Shown here: positions 1-61,426 of the stretch, piece after piece
Position numbering within the stretch: the first letter of the stretch is position 1
Layout: each line of letters begins with the position of its first letter
Assembly: GCF_033807715.1 (NCBI RefSeq)
Contig: NC_084596.1
Location: 40,038,458-40,102,457 of the forward strand
DNA: 64,000 bases
Origin: Cololabis saira
Taxonomy: Eukaryota > Chordata > Actinopteri > Beloniformes > Belonidae
Direction of reading: 5' to 3'
Program-made: the position numbers and the translations under genes
The notes under the pieces: generated by a model
What the model was told of the DNA's origin: nothing
Seen by the model: the letters and a program-made list of their open reading frames with translations, nothing else
Database searches by the model: none

Positions 1-370
1 TCAGAAACATCATGGGTCAGAATTACCAAACAAATCCAGGGCAGCAAACAGAGACGGATGAAATTTTTTCCCCCATTTATGAGATTTTGGTTTTTAGCAT
101 TTTATGCAAATGTAACCCCAAGATGGTACATAAAGCAAAGAAATAGACAATTTATGCAATTATAACTGAAAACTTGAATGTTTTCATACCATTAAACATA
201 TTTAAAGGCAAAAACATGGCACCAGTTATTCTCGTGCCAACAAAATATTCCTTTTTTGGGGATAAACAAAAAAATACCAAGAGTTGGATTGTAATGAGAA
301 AAAAAAAATAAAAATCGATGTTTAGAATATGAATCGATTTAGAAAGGGAAAATCAATCTTTCCAACACAG
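1..370 (-). mobile_element. hAT-like inverted-repeat element fragment, second copy of the 52350-53193 family
   Basis: Read on the minus strand, this follows the element at 52350-53193 closely: shared aggcctgt end, aactggtgccatgtttttgc, aattgcataaattgtct, and the tttgctgccctgga segment. It is cut by the window edge. It sits in cdc73 intron 14, abutting exon 14 at about 50 bp. Confidence 0.7.
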
Positions 371-421
371 GCCTAGTGGCATAGTAAAGTAACCAAGCAA
401 GAGGCTAGAAACCGAGCTTAC

Positions 422-32520
<32,099 letters not shown>

Positions 32521-32880
32521 TTCCTCAAACCAGCTTTCTTATGGTTTGTTTTATTCGTTTTTTTTTTTTGTTTTTTGTTTTTAAACTCTATTTAACATTT
32601 CAATTCACAAAATTCCTTTGAGGAAACATTAGCTTGCATCTGAAACATTACAAGCTCACAACAGATAATCAAATATTTATACCTATACATTTGTCTTCTA
32701 CGTGTAGATACATTGTATACATTTTAACAACGGTATTTGTAATTGGTAACAGGACAAGAAAACAGGATAAAAAAGATGAAATAAAATAAAAATCATAAAA
32801 TAATAAAATTTAAAATATTTAAAATTTAAAAAATAATTAAAAATAATCATAGGGGTTGACATTTCAACAAAAGTGCTTAA

Positions 32881-33171
32881 AGCAGCACAATGTAACTTTC
32901 AGCTTTTGTTGAGTTTGGCGGCTCCTTTGGACAAAAGCGGTAGTGCTTTACCAGTAGTGTGGCAGGGTTCCTCATAGACATATATACATATGTATATATG
33001 TCTATGGGGTTCCTACCATGCTCCTCAAAGTTACATAGTGACTCGCCAGTGAAGGCGATACAGACCCCTCAGACCATGACAGAGGTGTCATTAAACCTGT
33101 TGGAAGTTGATGTACCATCACAATGACTCTGGAAATATGATATTAAGGTGGAAAAGTTACATTGTGCTGCT
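32881..33171. mobile_element. TTAA-flanked inverted-repeat MITE, copy 1
   Basis: Termini agcagcacaatgtaacttt and (reverse) agcagcacaatgtaacttt are perfect inverted repeats flanked by TTAA. The interior is nearly identical to 62293-62536. It contains a 34 bp palindrome insertion at 32973-33006. Confidence 0.9.
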
Positions 33172-33489
33172 TTAAGCGTATTAAAAAAAACACAAGATTG
33201 TGACTTAAAGAGCAAGAGACTTTGACATGGTTTCATAAATCATTTATAGACTGATTTTCTTCTGATAGTATTTTTTTTCATTTTTTCATTATTTCAACAG
33301 ACTATGGAGGGTTTGCTGTTTTTCCATTTATTTTTATGTATATGATATTTTCCCATAATGAGAATTATGTTCACCATCTTGGATACCTTCTTTGACAGAC
33401 CATCCATATAAATCATGACCTGAAACTTGCTAAACAAAGAGTTGTTGATCCCAATATTTAATCAGCGCTTTCTTGTGGTTTCTGAAGCT

Positions 33490-33815
33490 GGAATATACAG
33501 AAGAGTATTAGGGCCACGCAGGAGAAAAATATGTGAGAGAGGAATTTTTTTTTTTATTGTGCACTTCGAGAAAAAAGTGAATAAAGTTGAAATACATTTC
33601 GACTTTTTTCTCGAAATTGTACTTCAACATTAATCTTGACTTTTCAACTTTTTTCTCGACATTTTGACTTTTTTCTCGAAATTGTATTTCAATATTAATC
33701 TTGACATTTTGACTTTTTACTCGACATTTAGACTTTTTTCTCGACATTTCGACTGTTTTCTCGACATTTCGACTTTTTTCTCGAAGTGCATTATGAAAAA
33801 AAATCTTCTTCTTTG
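33490..33815. repeat. inverted and tandem repeat of ttcgacttttttctcga units
   Basis: gcacttcgagaaaaaagt near 33560 is inverted relative to ttttttctcgaagtgcat near 33780. Between them are several tandem units of gacttttttctcgacattt. The left side carries gtattagggcc, as in the 30769 element family. Probably the core of a nonautonomous DNA element. Confidence 0.6.
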
Positions 33816-33829
33816 GTCTTAATTGGGGC

Positions 33830-34168
33830 GATAGAATCAATAACAGTCATAACATTGGAACTGAAACTGTTAACGAGGTCATCAACTAGAACTGAGGACA
33901 GGGTTGGTGATGGTGTAAAACCCTGGGTGAATAATGCACAGGTGTTATCATTTACTGTATATAACGCTTTCTGATTACCACTATCATCTTCAACAGGAAT
34001 GCTTGTTAATAAAAGTCCAGGACGTAAGAGCTGATTGTTTACCTGGGAGGAGGAGACATTCTTAGAAACTGATGCCACCATAATGAAAAGGTAATAAATG
34101 GTGCTGATCTCAGAAGCTGCCAAGTTGATAGTCCCATCATCTTCCTGCCCCACTGTGCCTGCCCCCAC
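33830..34168 (-). pseudogene. LINE ORF2 fragment (endonuclease-RT linker)
   Basis: A 125-codon minus frame whose C-terminal half reads VDDLVNSFSSNVMTVIDSIA then PIKTK, the linker typical of fish non-LTR ORF2 proteins. It lacks catalytic motifs and abuts a different RT fragment on the other strand. Confidence 0.5.
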
Positions 34169-34169
34169 C

Positions 34170-34480
34170 TGGACAGACCGGGTAGCACTGTGAGAATCAT
34201 GTTCATGGACTTCTCCAGTGGGTTCAGCACCATCCGGCCTGCTCTGCTGTGTAGTAAGCTGTCAGCGATGCAGGTGGACCCTCACCTGGTTCCCTGGATT
34301 ATGGTCTACCTGACAGGTCGACCACAGTATGTTAGACTGCAGGACGGTGTGTCTGAAACTGTGGCCAGCAGCACTGGGGCTCCACAGGGAACTGCTCTGT
34401 ACACCTTACTTTCAATTCCGAGTCCTGCCACCTGCAGTCTGTCTGACGACTCTGCTAATCGTTGGATGTGTCAGTGAGGC
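34170..34480 (+). pseudogene. non-LTR reverse transcriptase fragment
   Basis: Encodes MFMDFSSGFSTIRPALL, LTGRPQYVRLQDGVSE and TGAPQGT, corresponding to the second to fourth RT blocks, then degenerates before the FxDD box (only SLSDDSA is left). About 95 codons of a LINE, not a gene. Confidence 0.75.
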
Positions 34481-34537
34481 AAAGGATGAGGAGTAAAGAG
34501 GCGTTGTGGACTCTCGGATTTATGCAGGACCAAATAA

Positions 34538-34560
34538 TAATAATAATAATAATAATAATT
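34538..34560. repeat. short (AAT)n microsatellite
   Basis: About 7 units of aat immediately before the attaaagctgcaagcagcga repeat end. Confidence 0.8.
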
Positions 34561-35385
34561 AAAGCTGCAAGCAGCGATGAACGGGCTGTCGCGCGTGCAA
34601 TTTTCACCAATGAAGGTCAAGGACTCAAAACCGAGTCAGTTGACACCACCCACAACTCTCTATGTCAAACCAATCAAAAGTTATGTGTGGCCCGGCCCCC
34701 CCCCCCCCCCACCCCTGGTCATCCCGTTGCTGCTTCCACCTGCCTGCTGTGTGCTACTGACGTCCCCGACTCCCACAGTCTGGCCTTCGGCAGGAGGGTC
34801 CCCCCTTACGATCCTGGTCCTGCTCAAGGTTTCTTCCCTCCTAAAGGGGAGTTTTTACCTGCCATTGTTTATGTAATAATTGCTTGGGGGTTTATGTTCT
34901 GGGTCTCTGGAAAGCATCTAGAGACAACATCTCTTGTATTAGACGCTATATAAATAGAATAGAATTGAATTGAAAGTTATGGCAGAAAATAGGAACTATC
35001 AGATATCGACCAATCAGAAGAAGGGGCGGGGCTAATTTGCACCAATTATGGTCAAGGGCTCAAAACCATGTCTGATGACACCACCCACGAGTCTTTATGT
35101 CAAACCATTCAAAACCTATTGCAGAAAATAGGGACTATCAAATATTGACCAATCAGAAGAAGACTTCCTGTTCAGTTTCGGCCATTGCGCCAAGAGACTT
35201 TTCTTTAAGTTGCGACATGATTCAGGTGTGTAGCGATTTTCGTGCATGTACGTCATACCGTATTGTGGGGCTTGAGGCACAAAGTTTTCCGGGGGGCGCT
35301 GTTGAGCCATTAGGCCACGCCCATTAATGCAAACCATTAAATATCACATTTTTCACCAGACCTGGCTTGGTGTTGAAATCTCTGC
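34559..35385 (+). mobile_element. contiguous copy of the unclassified repeat, itself carrying an L2-type tail insertion
   Basis: Starts attaaagctgcaagcagcga and continues with the same segments found around the LINE at 1157-4725. Includes an internal tandem duplication of about 150 bp (gcagaaaata(g)ggactatc... twice, at about 34983 and 35121). Interrupted at 34687-34972 by a retroelement tail. Confidence 0.7.
34687..34972 (+). mobile_element. L2-type retroelement 3' tail inserted with 9 bp target duplication
   Basis: Bounded by AAAGTTATG on both sides (34678-34686 and 34973-34981). Contains ggtttcttccctcctaaagg, cattgtttatgtaataattg and ends cgctatataaatagaatag then aattgaattg. Copies in reverse occur at 12825-12990 and 39174-39300. 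Confidence 0.85.
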
Positions 35386-35399
35386 TGAAGCTAATATAT

Positions 35400-36786
35400 T
35401 ATTAAGTAAAGTTGTTGCTTCAGTCAGAGTTGTTTTGGGCCGCTGAGAAGACATTGCTCTATCAAGCAATCAAAATAACTGCCGGTAAATATGAGCAGGT
35501 TTCACTAGTTTGTGCGTTTCTTTAGTATCTGTGAGCACATTTCAGTTGTATATGTGAGTGGATACATTTCCAGTTGTACAGTATGTATAAGATTTCACGA
35601 GTGAGTGTGAGAGGTTTTCAGTATAGTGTGTAAAAGAGTTGGATTTCATATGTGTTTATGAACGCTAATTCAGAATTATGTCCCTCACGGCGCCTCAGAT
35701 TTCTATTAAATCTAGTGGATATTTGTGAAACGGAAAACAACAACACTTCAAAGAGCAGCATAGTGTTTTATTAGTGGTGTGATTACATTGTCACTACAAA
35801 TACTACAGAGAAGAAGGTTCAAACATGAATTTAACCATATGTAAAACATGTTTGCTAACATTCCTCATGGCCACATCAGCAGTCTCAGGAAAACCAAAAA
35901 TGCTGCATTACCTCTCATTCTTAATCAGTTGCTTAAAAACTATGATTTCAAGTTTTGGCCCCCCCAAAAAAGAGTGAACATTACTCAAACATAAAAACTA
36001 AAGTACATGCGTGTATGGCCAGACGTCATGCAGTCCGTTTTCTTAAGAAAGACTGAATTTCACCTGAATGAATGATAACAAATTTCAGCGGTTACTGCTG
36101 ACTTCATGACAAGCACCGCCACATTTTTAAATGTGAATTTCTCCAAAATGATTTAGGCCTTAATGCAAAACCAATATGGGCCGAGCAAACTTATTCTGTG
36201 CATGGAGGAACATAAAGCAGTTACTTCAAATCCCCATAATTTAAGTTATTGCAAAAGTACATTCACTGTGTTTTATTCCAAGAAAATAAAAATTACGGGG
36301 TAGTTTTCTTGCATAACATAAATATCCTTACAACAACACGACTTTAGCAGAATCAGTCATGGTAAACAGTTGTTAAATAGCTGTAATTTGCCATTCAACA
36401 CAATACAGTAATTTCACAGTTGTGATATGTAGAATACATGTGAACATTTGTTCACAAATCCCAACTTCAATTCAGTTTACGTCCCAAAGGACAGGCATGA
36501 TTTTTGCTTCCAAAGGAAACTTTAGAGAACCCCCCCCCCAAAGAATGGACCATAAACCGTGGGGGGCAAGAAAAGTCTGCTTTTATGGAACAAGCACAGC
36601 AGGAGCAGAGCAGACCACTACGGATTTAAGTAAAACAAGCTTAGGGGTAAACAAATGGTAAGAAAACAAACAAAAAAAAGTAGATATGAAACAAAGGCAA
36701 AATAAAAATGTTAGTATTAAAACCCCACACACGTTCTGACCACAAGTTATCAGGACAAACTCCAACGAACGACTGTTATCGTCTCT
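35400..36786. other. mostly unique intergenic DNA, probable distal ro60 3' UTR
   Basis: No coding frame or repeat was recognised from about 35.65 to 36.78 kb. Base composition and the minus-strand AATAAA at 35767 are compatible with a ro60 3' UTR. The 35.4-35.65 kb stretch has short gtgag/tgtatgtgagtg-like runs only. Confidence 0.35.
35767..35772 (-). terminator. candidate ro60 polyadenylation signal (AATAAA)
   Basis: AATAAA on the minus strand, about 2.35 kb after the ro60 stop. From here to 36.8 kb the sequence is largely free of recognised repeats, as a 3' UTR might be. Other AATAAA matches exist closer in (near 36272), so the site used is uncertain. Confidence 0.25.
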
Positions 36787-36790
36787 TTAA

Positions 36791-37584
36791 AGGTATTGTG
36801 ACATGAAAAACAAATTTTTCTTGATTTTTTGTGTTTTGTTGGGTGTCTTGACATCAATTACACCCAAAAAACAACGAACTTTTAACATTCAGTGTATTGT
36901 GTGCTTTCTGGGATTTTCCGCATAACTATGCAAAAACGGCCCATGTGGTTTGGTGGCGGGCCGTTACATATAGACCCGCTAAATCACCGCCCCCTCCACC
37001 CAGCTCCCTGCCTCCTCTCCTCTCCAGCGCACCATAAAGGCTGATTTATGGTTCCGCGTTACACCGACGGCGTAGGGTTACGCGCACCATACGCTGAACC
37101 CTACGGCGTAGGCTCTGCGTCGATTTAACGCGGAACCATAAATCAGGCTTAACACGGAGCTGTTTAGAGCCTCTTTTGTTCTAATCACCGGAGGAAAACT
37201 GCTAAGAAGACCCGCGGCCACTGACTGGACTTAAGATAAGGGGACACTGCTGCTTGCATGCCTTTACTTTTATGATTGTTTGCTGTGGTTCGCCCTGCTG
37301 CTTTTCCGTGCATGCTTCGCCTGTCGCTCCCGGCTTAACTCTCCGACGCCGCTGTGAGCGTATGGCTGGAGGAGGAGGTTTGGAGGAGGAGCAGCGCAAT
37401 GATTGACAGGAAAGGGGGAAAAGGAAGCGTTTTTCACGGCGCAAAAAAACACTGTCATAAAAAGCCAGGAATGGAATACTAGAGTGAAGTTTTTCTTGTT
37501 ACACTCTTTTAGACACATTTGAGGGATGTTGGCCAAGACTTTTAATAGTGTTAAAAGCATGTTAAAAATGATGTCACAATACCT
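36791..37584. mobile_element. TTAA-flanked inverted-repeat element with a nested MITE
   Basis: Ends aggtattgtgacatgaaaa and (reverse) aggtattgtgacatcattt are inverted, each flanked by TTAA (36787-36790 and 37585-37588). This is the pattern of piggyBac or Kolobok derivatives. 794 bp, no transposase. The CpG-rich palindromic MITE at 37036-37152 is nested in it. Confidence 0.85.
37036..37152. mobile_element. CpG-rich palindromic MITE, copy 1
   Basis: Begins aaaggctgatttatggttcc and ends ggaaccataaatcaggctt, inverted arms around a core of nested cctacgccgtagg-type motifs. Same family as 45526-45695, 49437-49560, 51740-51775, 59368-59483 and 59911-60036. Confidence 0.9.
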
Positions 37585-38118
37585 TTAATGTGTTAATAAT
37601 TTATAATAATGCTACATAAATGAGAGGAATCCGCTTCCAGCTTTTTGGCATCACACCTGCTAGGTCACACTCCAAACACAAGCTGGACACTACAGGAAAC
37701 CAGGAAATAAACCTACACTTCTAACGTTCTGAATCATGCCGTTTGACTTATTTTCATCTCCTATCCGTGAGCGAGTTTCCAAAGAACCATCCGGAGCACC
37801 GAGCAGTCCACTTCACAGACAGCTGACGTCATGGCAGGCACTCTCACTACACACCCCGTCTTTGTACTTGCTTTACAAAAAAAAAAAAGAAAAAGGAAAA
37901 AAGGACATTTCCAGAGTGGTGTCCAGCCCGCTGAACACTTTGTCAATGGACCTCATCGGTGATGGAACGCAGGAGGAGAAACTAAACTAGACGTTTTGGA
38001 TTCGTGCTCCTTTAGGCCCCTCGACACGTGAGCCGGGTCGCTCCGTTATGTGCCATTACTTCGTTCAAATCTTTTGTGTATCGTCGTGACACGACTCCCA
38101 GACGTGTCCAACACCTCG

Positions 38119-56909
<18,791 letters not shown>

Positions 56910-57002
56910 GGTAACACGGGAGGAGATCTGAGACAGAAGAAGACACCCATGACAGGAAACCTGATGTACTGATCATAACTCCAATCCACCATGAACAAAC
57001 CA

Positions 57003-58380
57003 AAGGCAAGGCAAGTTTATTAGTATAGCACAATTCAACACAAGGTAATTCAAAGTGCTTTACATCAACATTAAAAGCAGCAAGACACAATTAAACAGTA
57101 AATAACAAATGAAATAAAATGATAAGAAAAGAGGTAAAATAATAAAAAGCACAAGTTGTTATAAAGTAAGGTAGTATTTAAGTATTTTTAAGTATTTAAT
57201 TTAAGAGTACGCTTCAGTAAACAGTAATGTTTTTATCCTGATTTAAAGGATCTACAGTTGGAGCAGACCTCAGGTCTACAGGAAGTTTGTTCCACTGGTG
57301 AGGAGCAGAATAACTGAACGCTGCCTCACCTTGCTGGTTCTGGTTATGGAACCACAACAAACCAGATCCAGATGAAGCTCAGGGGTCTGGGAGCTTCATA
57401 GGAACTAACAGATCAACCATGTATTCTGGTCCAAGACCATTCACGTCTCTGTAGACCAGCAGTAAGATTTTAAAATCAGGGTTCATCATACACATTTTAA
57501 CCAACAAATTTCCATGACTTTTCCATGACTTGGCAGCAAGTTTCCATGGCTATACATGACCTCTAAAACATTAATGTATGAATGAAATATGGGAATAAAA
57601 CTATATAAAAGTCACCACAGTGGAGATCTAATAACAATTATAGTTTTATAAAAAATAAACATTTGTTTAAAACTAACACTGATATACCAGCACTATGTTG
57701 TAGTATATGTTGTAATGTATATCTAATATAACTGTAATAACTGTAATAATAACCGATCTGCATGCTGTGCAAGAAGCTAGGCATGTCACGCGTGAGAACG
57801 CGTGAGACTTTTCTATACAAAATATGTATTGATCAATTTTAAAATCTACCTTATAGGCTGTTATTACTAAATGTTATCATTAAGTGAGAAAAATTAATTC
57901 CATGACTTTTCCAAAACTTTTGGGGTGAACTTATGTTTCCAAAACTTTTCCAGGCCTTCAAAATGACATTTTAAAATTCCATGACTTTTCCAGGTTTTTT
58001 CAAAACGTATGAACCCTGAACTCTATCCTTTGACTAACTGGAAGCCAGTGTAGTGATTTCATGACCGGTGTAATATGGTCCAGTTTCCTGGTGTTTGTAA
58101 GGACTCTGGCGGCTCGTTCTGGATCAGCTGCAGCTGCCTGATAGATTTCTTGCCTGTAAAGATGCCATTGCAATAATCCAACCTACTGAAAATGAATGCA
58201 TGAATAAGTTTTTCCATGTCTTGTTTAGACAGAAACCCCTTAATTCTAGCAATGTTTTTTAGGTGGTAATAGGCAGATTTAGTGATAAACTTTAGATGGC
58301 TGTTGAAGTTCAGGTCTGAGTCAATAATTACACCAAGATTTCTGGCCTGATTTTGTAGCTGTCAATGACATGGGGCCAAA
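57003..58380 (-). repeat. retroelement 3'-region repeat (reverse), interrupted by MITE copy B
   Basis: Starts aaaggcaaggcaagtttatt and continues with the recurrent gagacgtgaatggtcttgg-type sequence (reverse) and tagtgatttcatgaccggtg. The halves on either side of 57477-58018 are collinear. It matches 870-1156 and 4733-5148 in part. In the ro60 5' UTR intron. Confidence 0.65.
57477..58018. mobile_element. cagggttcatac MITE, copy B
   Basis: Same ends as copy A, with a 3 bp insertion (ttcatcatacac) at the left end and a short duplication (acgcgtgagaacgcgtgag). 542 bp. Nested in the 57003-58380 repeat. Confidence 0.88.
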
Positions 58381-58436
58381 GAACAAAGATGTGGTTAAAA
58401 ACAACAACAACACACAGAGGAAACTGTGGTTAAATC

Positions 58437-59136
58437 CAGAGGTGTCAAGTAACAAAGTACAAATACTTCGTTACCTTACTTAAGTAGAAATTTTGGTTAT
58501 CTATACTTCACTGGAGTAATTATTTTTCAGACGACTTTTTACTTTTAGTCCTTACATTTTCACGCAATTATCTGTACTTTTTACTCCTTACATTTTAAAA
58601 ACAGCCTCGTTACTCTATTTCATTTCGGCCTTTAAATAAAAACTATCCAGTTAAATTGCTCCATCCGGATAGAGTGAATTTGGTTGTGGTTGTTTCAGAT
58701 GTTCTTGTCCAGTTTTGTTCTTACATCCGTTCCCTCAGATTCCTGCAACTAAACTTGGATGTACATTCCAATAAAGGTTAGGATAAATGATAACATGCCT
58801 CTGAAGTTTGACTTTTTGCACCATTACAATACTTATAGGCAACTAGTCATCATACCTGCTGCTCTCTGAAACACATGTTAATGCTCAATAGTACACATAT
58901 ATGGATCTTTAATATATTTGCATTATACTAAGATGCATTCATTTTCAATGGCTTTTGTCCTTAATGGCTTTTTTCCCCCTTACATTACTTTTACTTTTAT
59001 ACTTTTGAAACCAGTACTTTTATACTTTTACTTGATTAAAAAACTTGAGTTGATACTTCAACTTCTACAGTATTTTTAAACTCTAGTGTCTATACTTCTA
59101 CCTGAGTAATGAATGTGAATACTTTTGACACCTGTG
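58437..59136. mobile_element. hAT-like element with 8 bp duplication GTTAAATC
   Basis: Ends cagaggtgtcaagtaacaaa and (reverse) cacaggtgtcaaaagtattc are inverted, followed by subterminal acttaagta/tacttttac repeats. Perfect duplications at 58429-58436 and 59137-59144. 700 bp, no transposase. In ro60 intron 1. Confidence 0.9.
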
Positions 59137-59367
59137 GTTAAATCAGCACAGAGCCTCCATCATCCCAGCAACATTACTTACTCATAGTCTCGGCGCAGAT
59201 GACAGAAATAGATTAAATCCGATTAGAGGACATGATGATGCACACGAGACAGGAGAAGCAACAGGGACCTGTTCCCTTCACACTGTAGCATCCCAGGCTG
59301 TTGCCAGGGGCAGCGGGGCTAGGCTAGGCTAACACTGCCAGCTCAGACAGCATGCGCTTCACTGGTC

Positions 59368-59483
59368 TAAAGGCTGATTTATGGTCCCGCGTTATACCAA
59401 CACAGAGTACGGTGCGCGTCGCCGCGTAACCTACGCCGTAGGCTACGCCGTCGATTTAAAGCAGAACCATAATTCAGGTTTAA
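59368..59483. mobile_element. CpG-rich palindromic MITE, copy 5
   Basis: aaaggctgatttatggtccc to gcagaaccataattcaggttt with core cctacgccgtaggctacgc. Complete but slightly diverged. Confidence 0.88.
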
Positions 59484-59905
59484 ACTGGGATTTTAATGAG
59501 GTTATTGTCTTTTTTGGTTGCTTTTTTTTAAATAAGTTACACAAAACACAACCACAATCCGTCTCAATTGAAAATTGTTTGTATTTCTTTGATTTCCTTT
59601 CCAATTGTTTTGTTGTTTGTTTGTTTTTTTCATTTATTTATTTTATTATTTTTATTTTTTTTCCATTCTTGTTATCTTAATATTTTATTGCTCTCTATTA
59701 TTTTCAAAAGCTGCCTATGGACAAGTGTTGCGAATTAGCACTTGTGCTAAAACACTTAACCAATGCATCTGGTTTGTCCAATGTAATTGCTATGTCCATA
59801 TCAAATAAACATGAATAATAATAAACTTGTAGTCACACTTTTGTCAGCACCAACTATTTAATTCCCAGATTTGAGCAGTTTTCCAGCCGGAACTCTGGAG
59901 ACCGG
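59480..59905. other. intronic DNA, T-rich, nothing recognised
   Basis: T-rich stretch between two palindromic MITE copies in ro60 intron 1. An ataaacatgaataat tail-like end near 59805 may mark an old retroelement; nothing else. Confidence 0.35.
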
Positions 59906-59910
59906 GACAG

Positions 59911-60036
59911 TAAAGGCTGATTTATGGTTCCGCGTTACACCAACGCAGAACCTGCGGCGTAGGGTACCCGTACAGGGCGCGTCGCCGCGTTACCCTACGC
60001 CGTCGATTTAACGCGGAACCATAAATCAGGCTTGAA
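59911..60036. mobile_element. CpG-rich palindromic MITE, copy 6, next to the ro60 first exon
   Basis: aaaggctgatttatggttcc to ggaaccataaatcaggctt with cctgcggcgtaggg and ccctacgccgtcg core. It starts about 130 bp inside intron 1 and adds a CpG-dense block close to the promoter. Confidence 0.92.
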
Positions 60037-60168
60037 GAGGCTCCCTGATGATGGGCGGCTGTCTGCTCACCCGCGCTACCAACCTTTTGGTAGTTTTACA
60101 CCAAAAACAGAACCTTCGAGGCCAAATTAAAAAGTCTGTGGTAACATGTAGATGATAAACGCACCTAC

Positions 60169-60240
60169 CTGAGTGTAAATGCGGAGCGGTGAAGTTTAGA
60201 CGGAGCTTGATGCTGCGAGGCCTCCCCTCTGCCGTCACGT
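60169..60240 (-). other. ro60: ro60 noncoding first exon (probable)
   Basis: A good donor (cactcag/gtaggt at 60169/60168) ends a short CpG-containing stretch just downstream of a GC box and E-box. It is on the ro60 strand and 3.2 kb upstream of the exon 2 acceptor. The 5' boundary is approximate and inferred from the promoter-like motifs. Confidence 0.5.
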
Positions 60241-60282
60241 GACTGACGCAGTGACGCAGCGACGTGGGGGCGGGGCCACGAT
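60231..60282 (-). promoter_or_regulatory. probable ro60 promoter: palindromic E-box and GC box
   Basis: GTCACGTGAC (60234-60243) is a perfect 10 bp palindromic E-box of the USF/MITF/TFEB type. A CRE-like tgacgca/tgacgcagcgacgt cluster follows at 60245-60264, then the GC box gggggcggggcc at 60266-60277. This is a TATA-less CpG-type arrangement right beside the probable first exon. Function is inferred from motifs only. Confidence 0.45.
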
Positions 60283-60522
60283 GGATGAGAGCAGAGCAGA
60301 GCAGAGCAGTGGATAAAACAGTAATAAACACAACTTTTACACCACATACGCAGTACTGGAGTTGAGGGGGGATGAGGGGAGATGGCATCCCCCCCTGAAA
60401 TAAAAACGGTCAAAATCATCCCCCCTGTAAAACTGTCATACCCCCTTTCCATCCCTTATGTCATTTCATCAATGAATGTGGTTTTACTGCTATTTCAACA
60501 TTTAGAGTCATCACCAGAAAAA

Positions 60523-60705
60523 TAACTTGTTTGACAATTTTCACCTGTTTCAAGTAAATTTTAAATTGAGATAAGTAGAAAAATCTGCCAGTGGGACAAG
60601 ATTTATCTTCTTATTACAAGCAAAAAAATCTTGTTCCACTGGCAGATTTTTCTACTTATTTTAAGTGAAAATCTACTTGAAACAGGTGAAAATTGTTGTT
60701 TTTTC
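60523..60705. repeat. long inverted repeat (hairpin arms of about 75 bp)
   Basis: caattttcacctgtttcaag pairs with cttgaaacaggtgaaaattg, and aagtagaaaaatctgccagt pairs with actggcagatttttctactt. The loop is about 30 bp. Flanking acatttagagtcatcacc/gtttttgcagtgat suggests it is the core of a larger nonautonomous element. Confidence 0.85.
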
Positions 60706-61426
60706 CAGTGACGAGTCTTGTTTTAAATGTAATGAGATTTTTTTTACTAAAATGAGACATTTTAACTAGAAATAAGACAAATATTCTTGTTAATATTTTG
60801 AGTTTTTGCAGTGATCCATTTTACTTATCCTGTGAAGGACAGAGTCATATTGATAAGTTCAGAAAAGTGTTTTTTATTGTTGTGTTTTGATGTATTTGAT
60901 GTAAGCCCAGTGGATATTTAAAGCTTACAGAAGGCTGCATTTAACTGCTGCTATGTCATTCCTGCAGTATTTCTGCAGGTGTTTTGGTCAGTGCTATTAT
61001 TTGTAATATATTATATTATTTGTAATCAGCACAAATTATCTGTCCCCATATGATAAAATCCACCATCCCCCCTGATTTTCGAGTACTGCAGATACGCCTC
61101 TTTTTTTCTCTCAAATTGTTCCCCTTTGGAGAAGTCAGAGTGGGTCAAACACTACACTGATGAAATATTAAAGGTTGTTTTTTTTTCAACTTTATGTTTA
61201 TTGAGCAACATTTTCATACATATCACACGTTTCAGATGTCACACGATCTCCTTTTCATTTTTACATTCTACTTTCAAACCAGAAAAGGAAACAAGCAGTA
61301 GCTACTGGTCACAAACAACAAGATATAAAACATGTCCTTCTTCTCCTCCAACAGCCACTTTGTGTTTAAAGACTGTTTGGAATGGTTACCCCCCAAAAAA
61401 AACAAAAAACAAAAAAAAAACGAACA

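Noticed and set aside
60266..60330. Possible divergent uchl5 promoter opposite ro60, as in human
   Set aside because: No uchl5 start exon or ubiquitin hydrolase sequence was seen to the right of 60.3 kb in this window.
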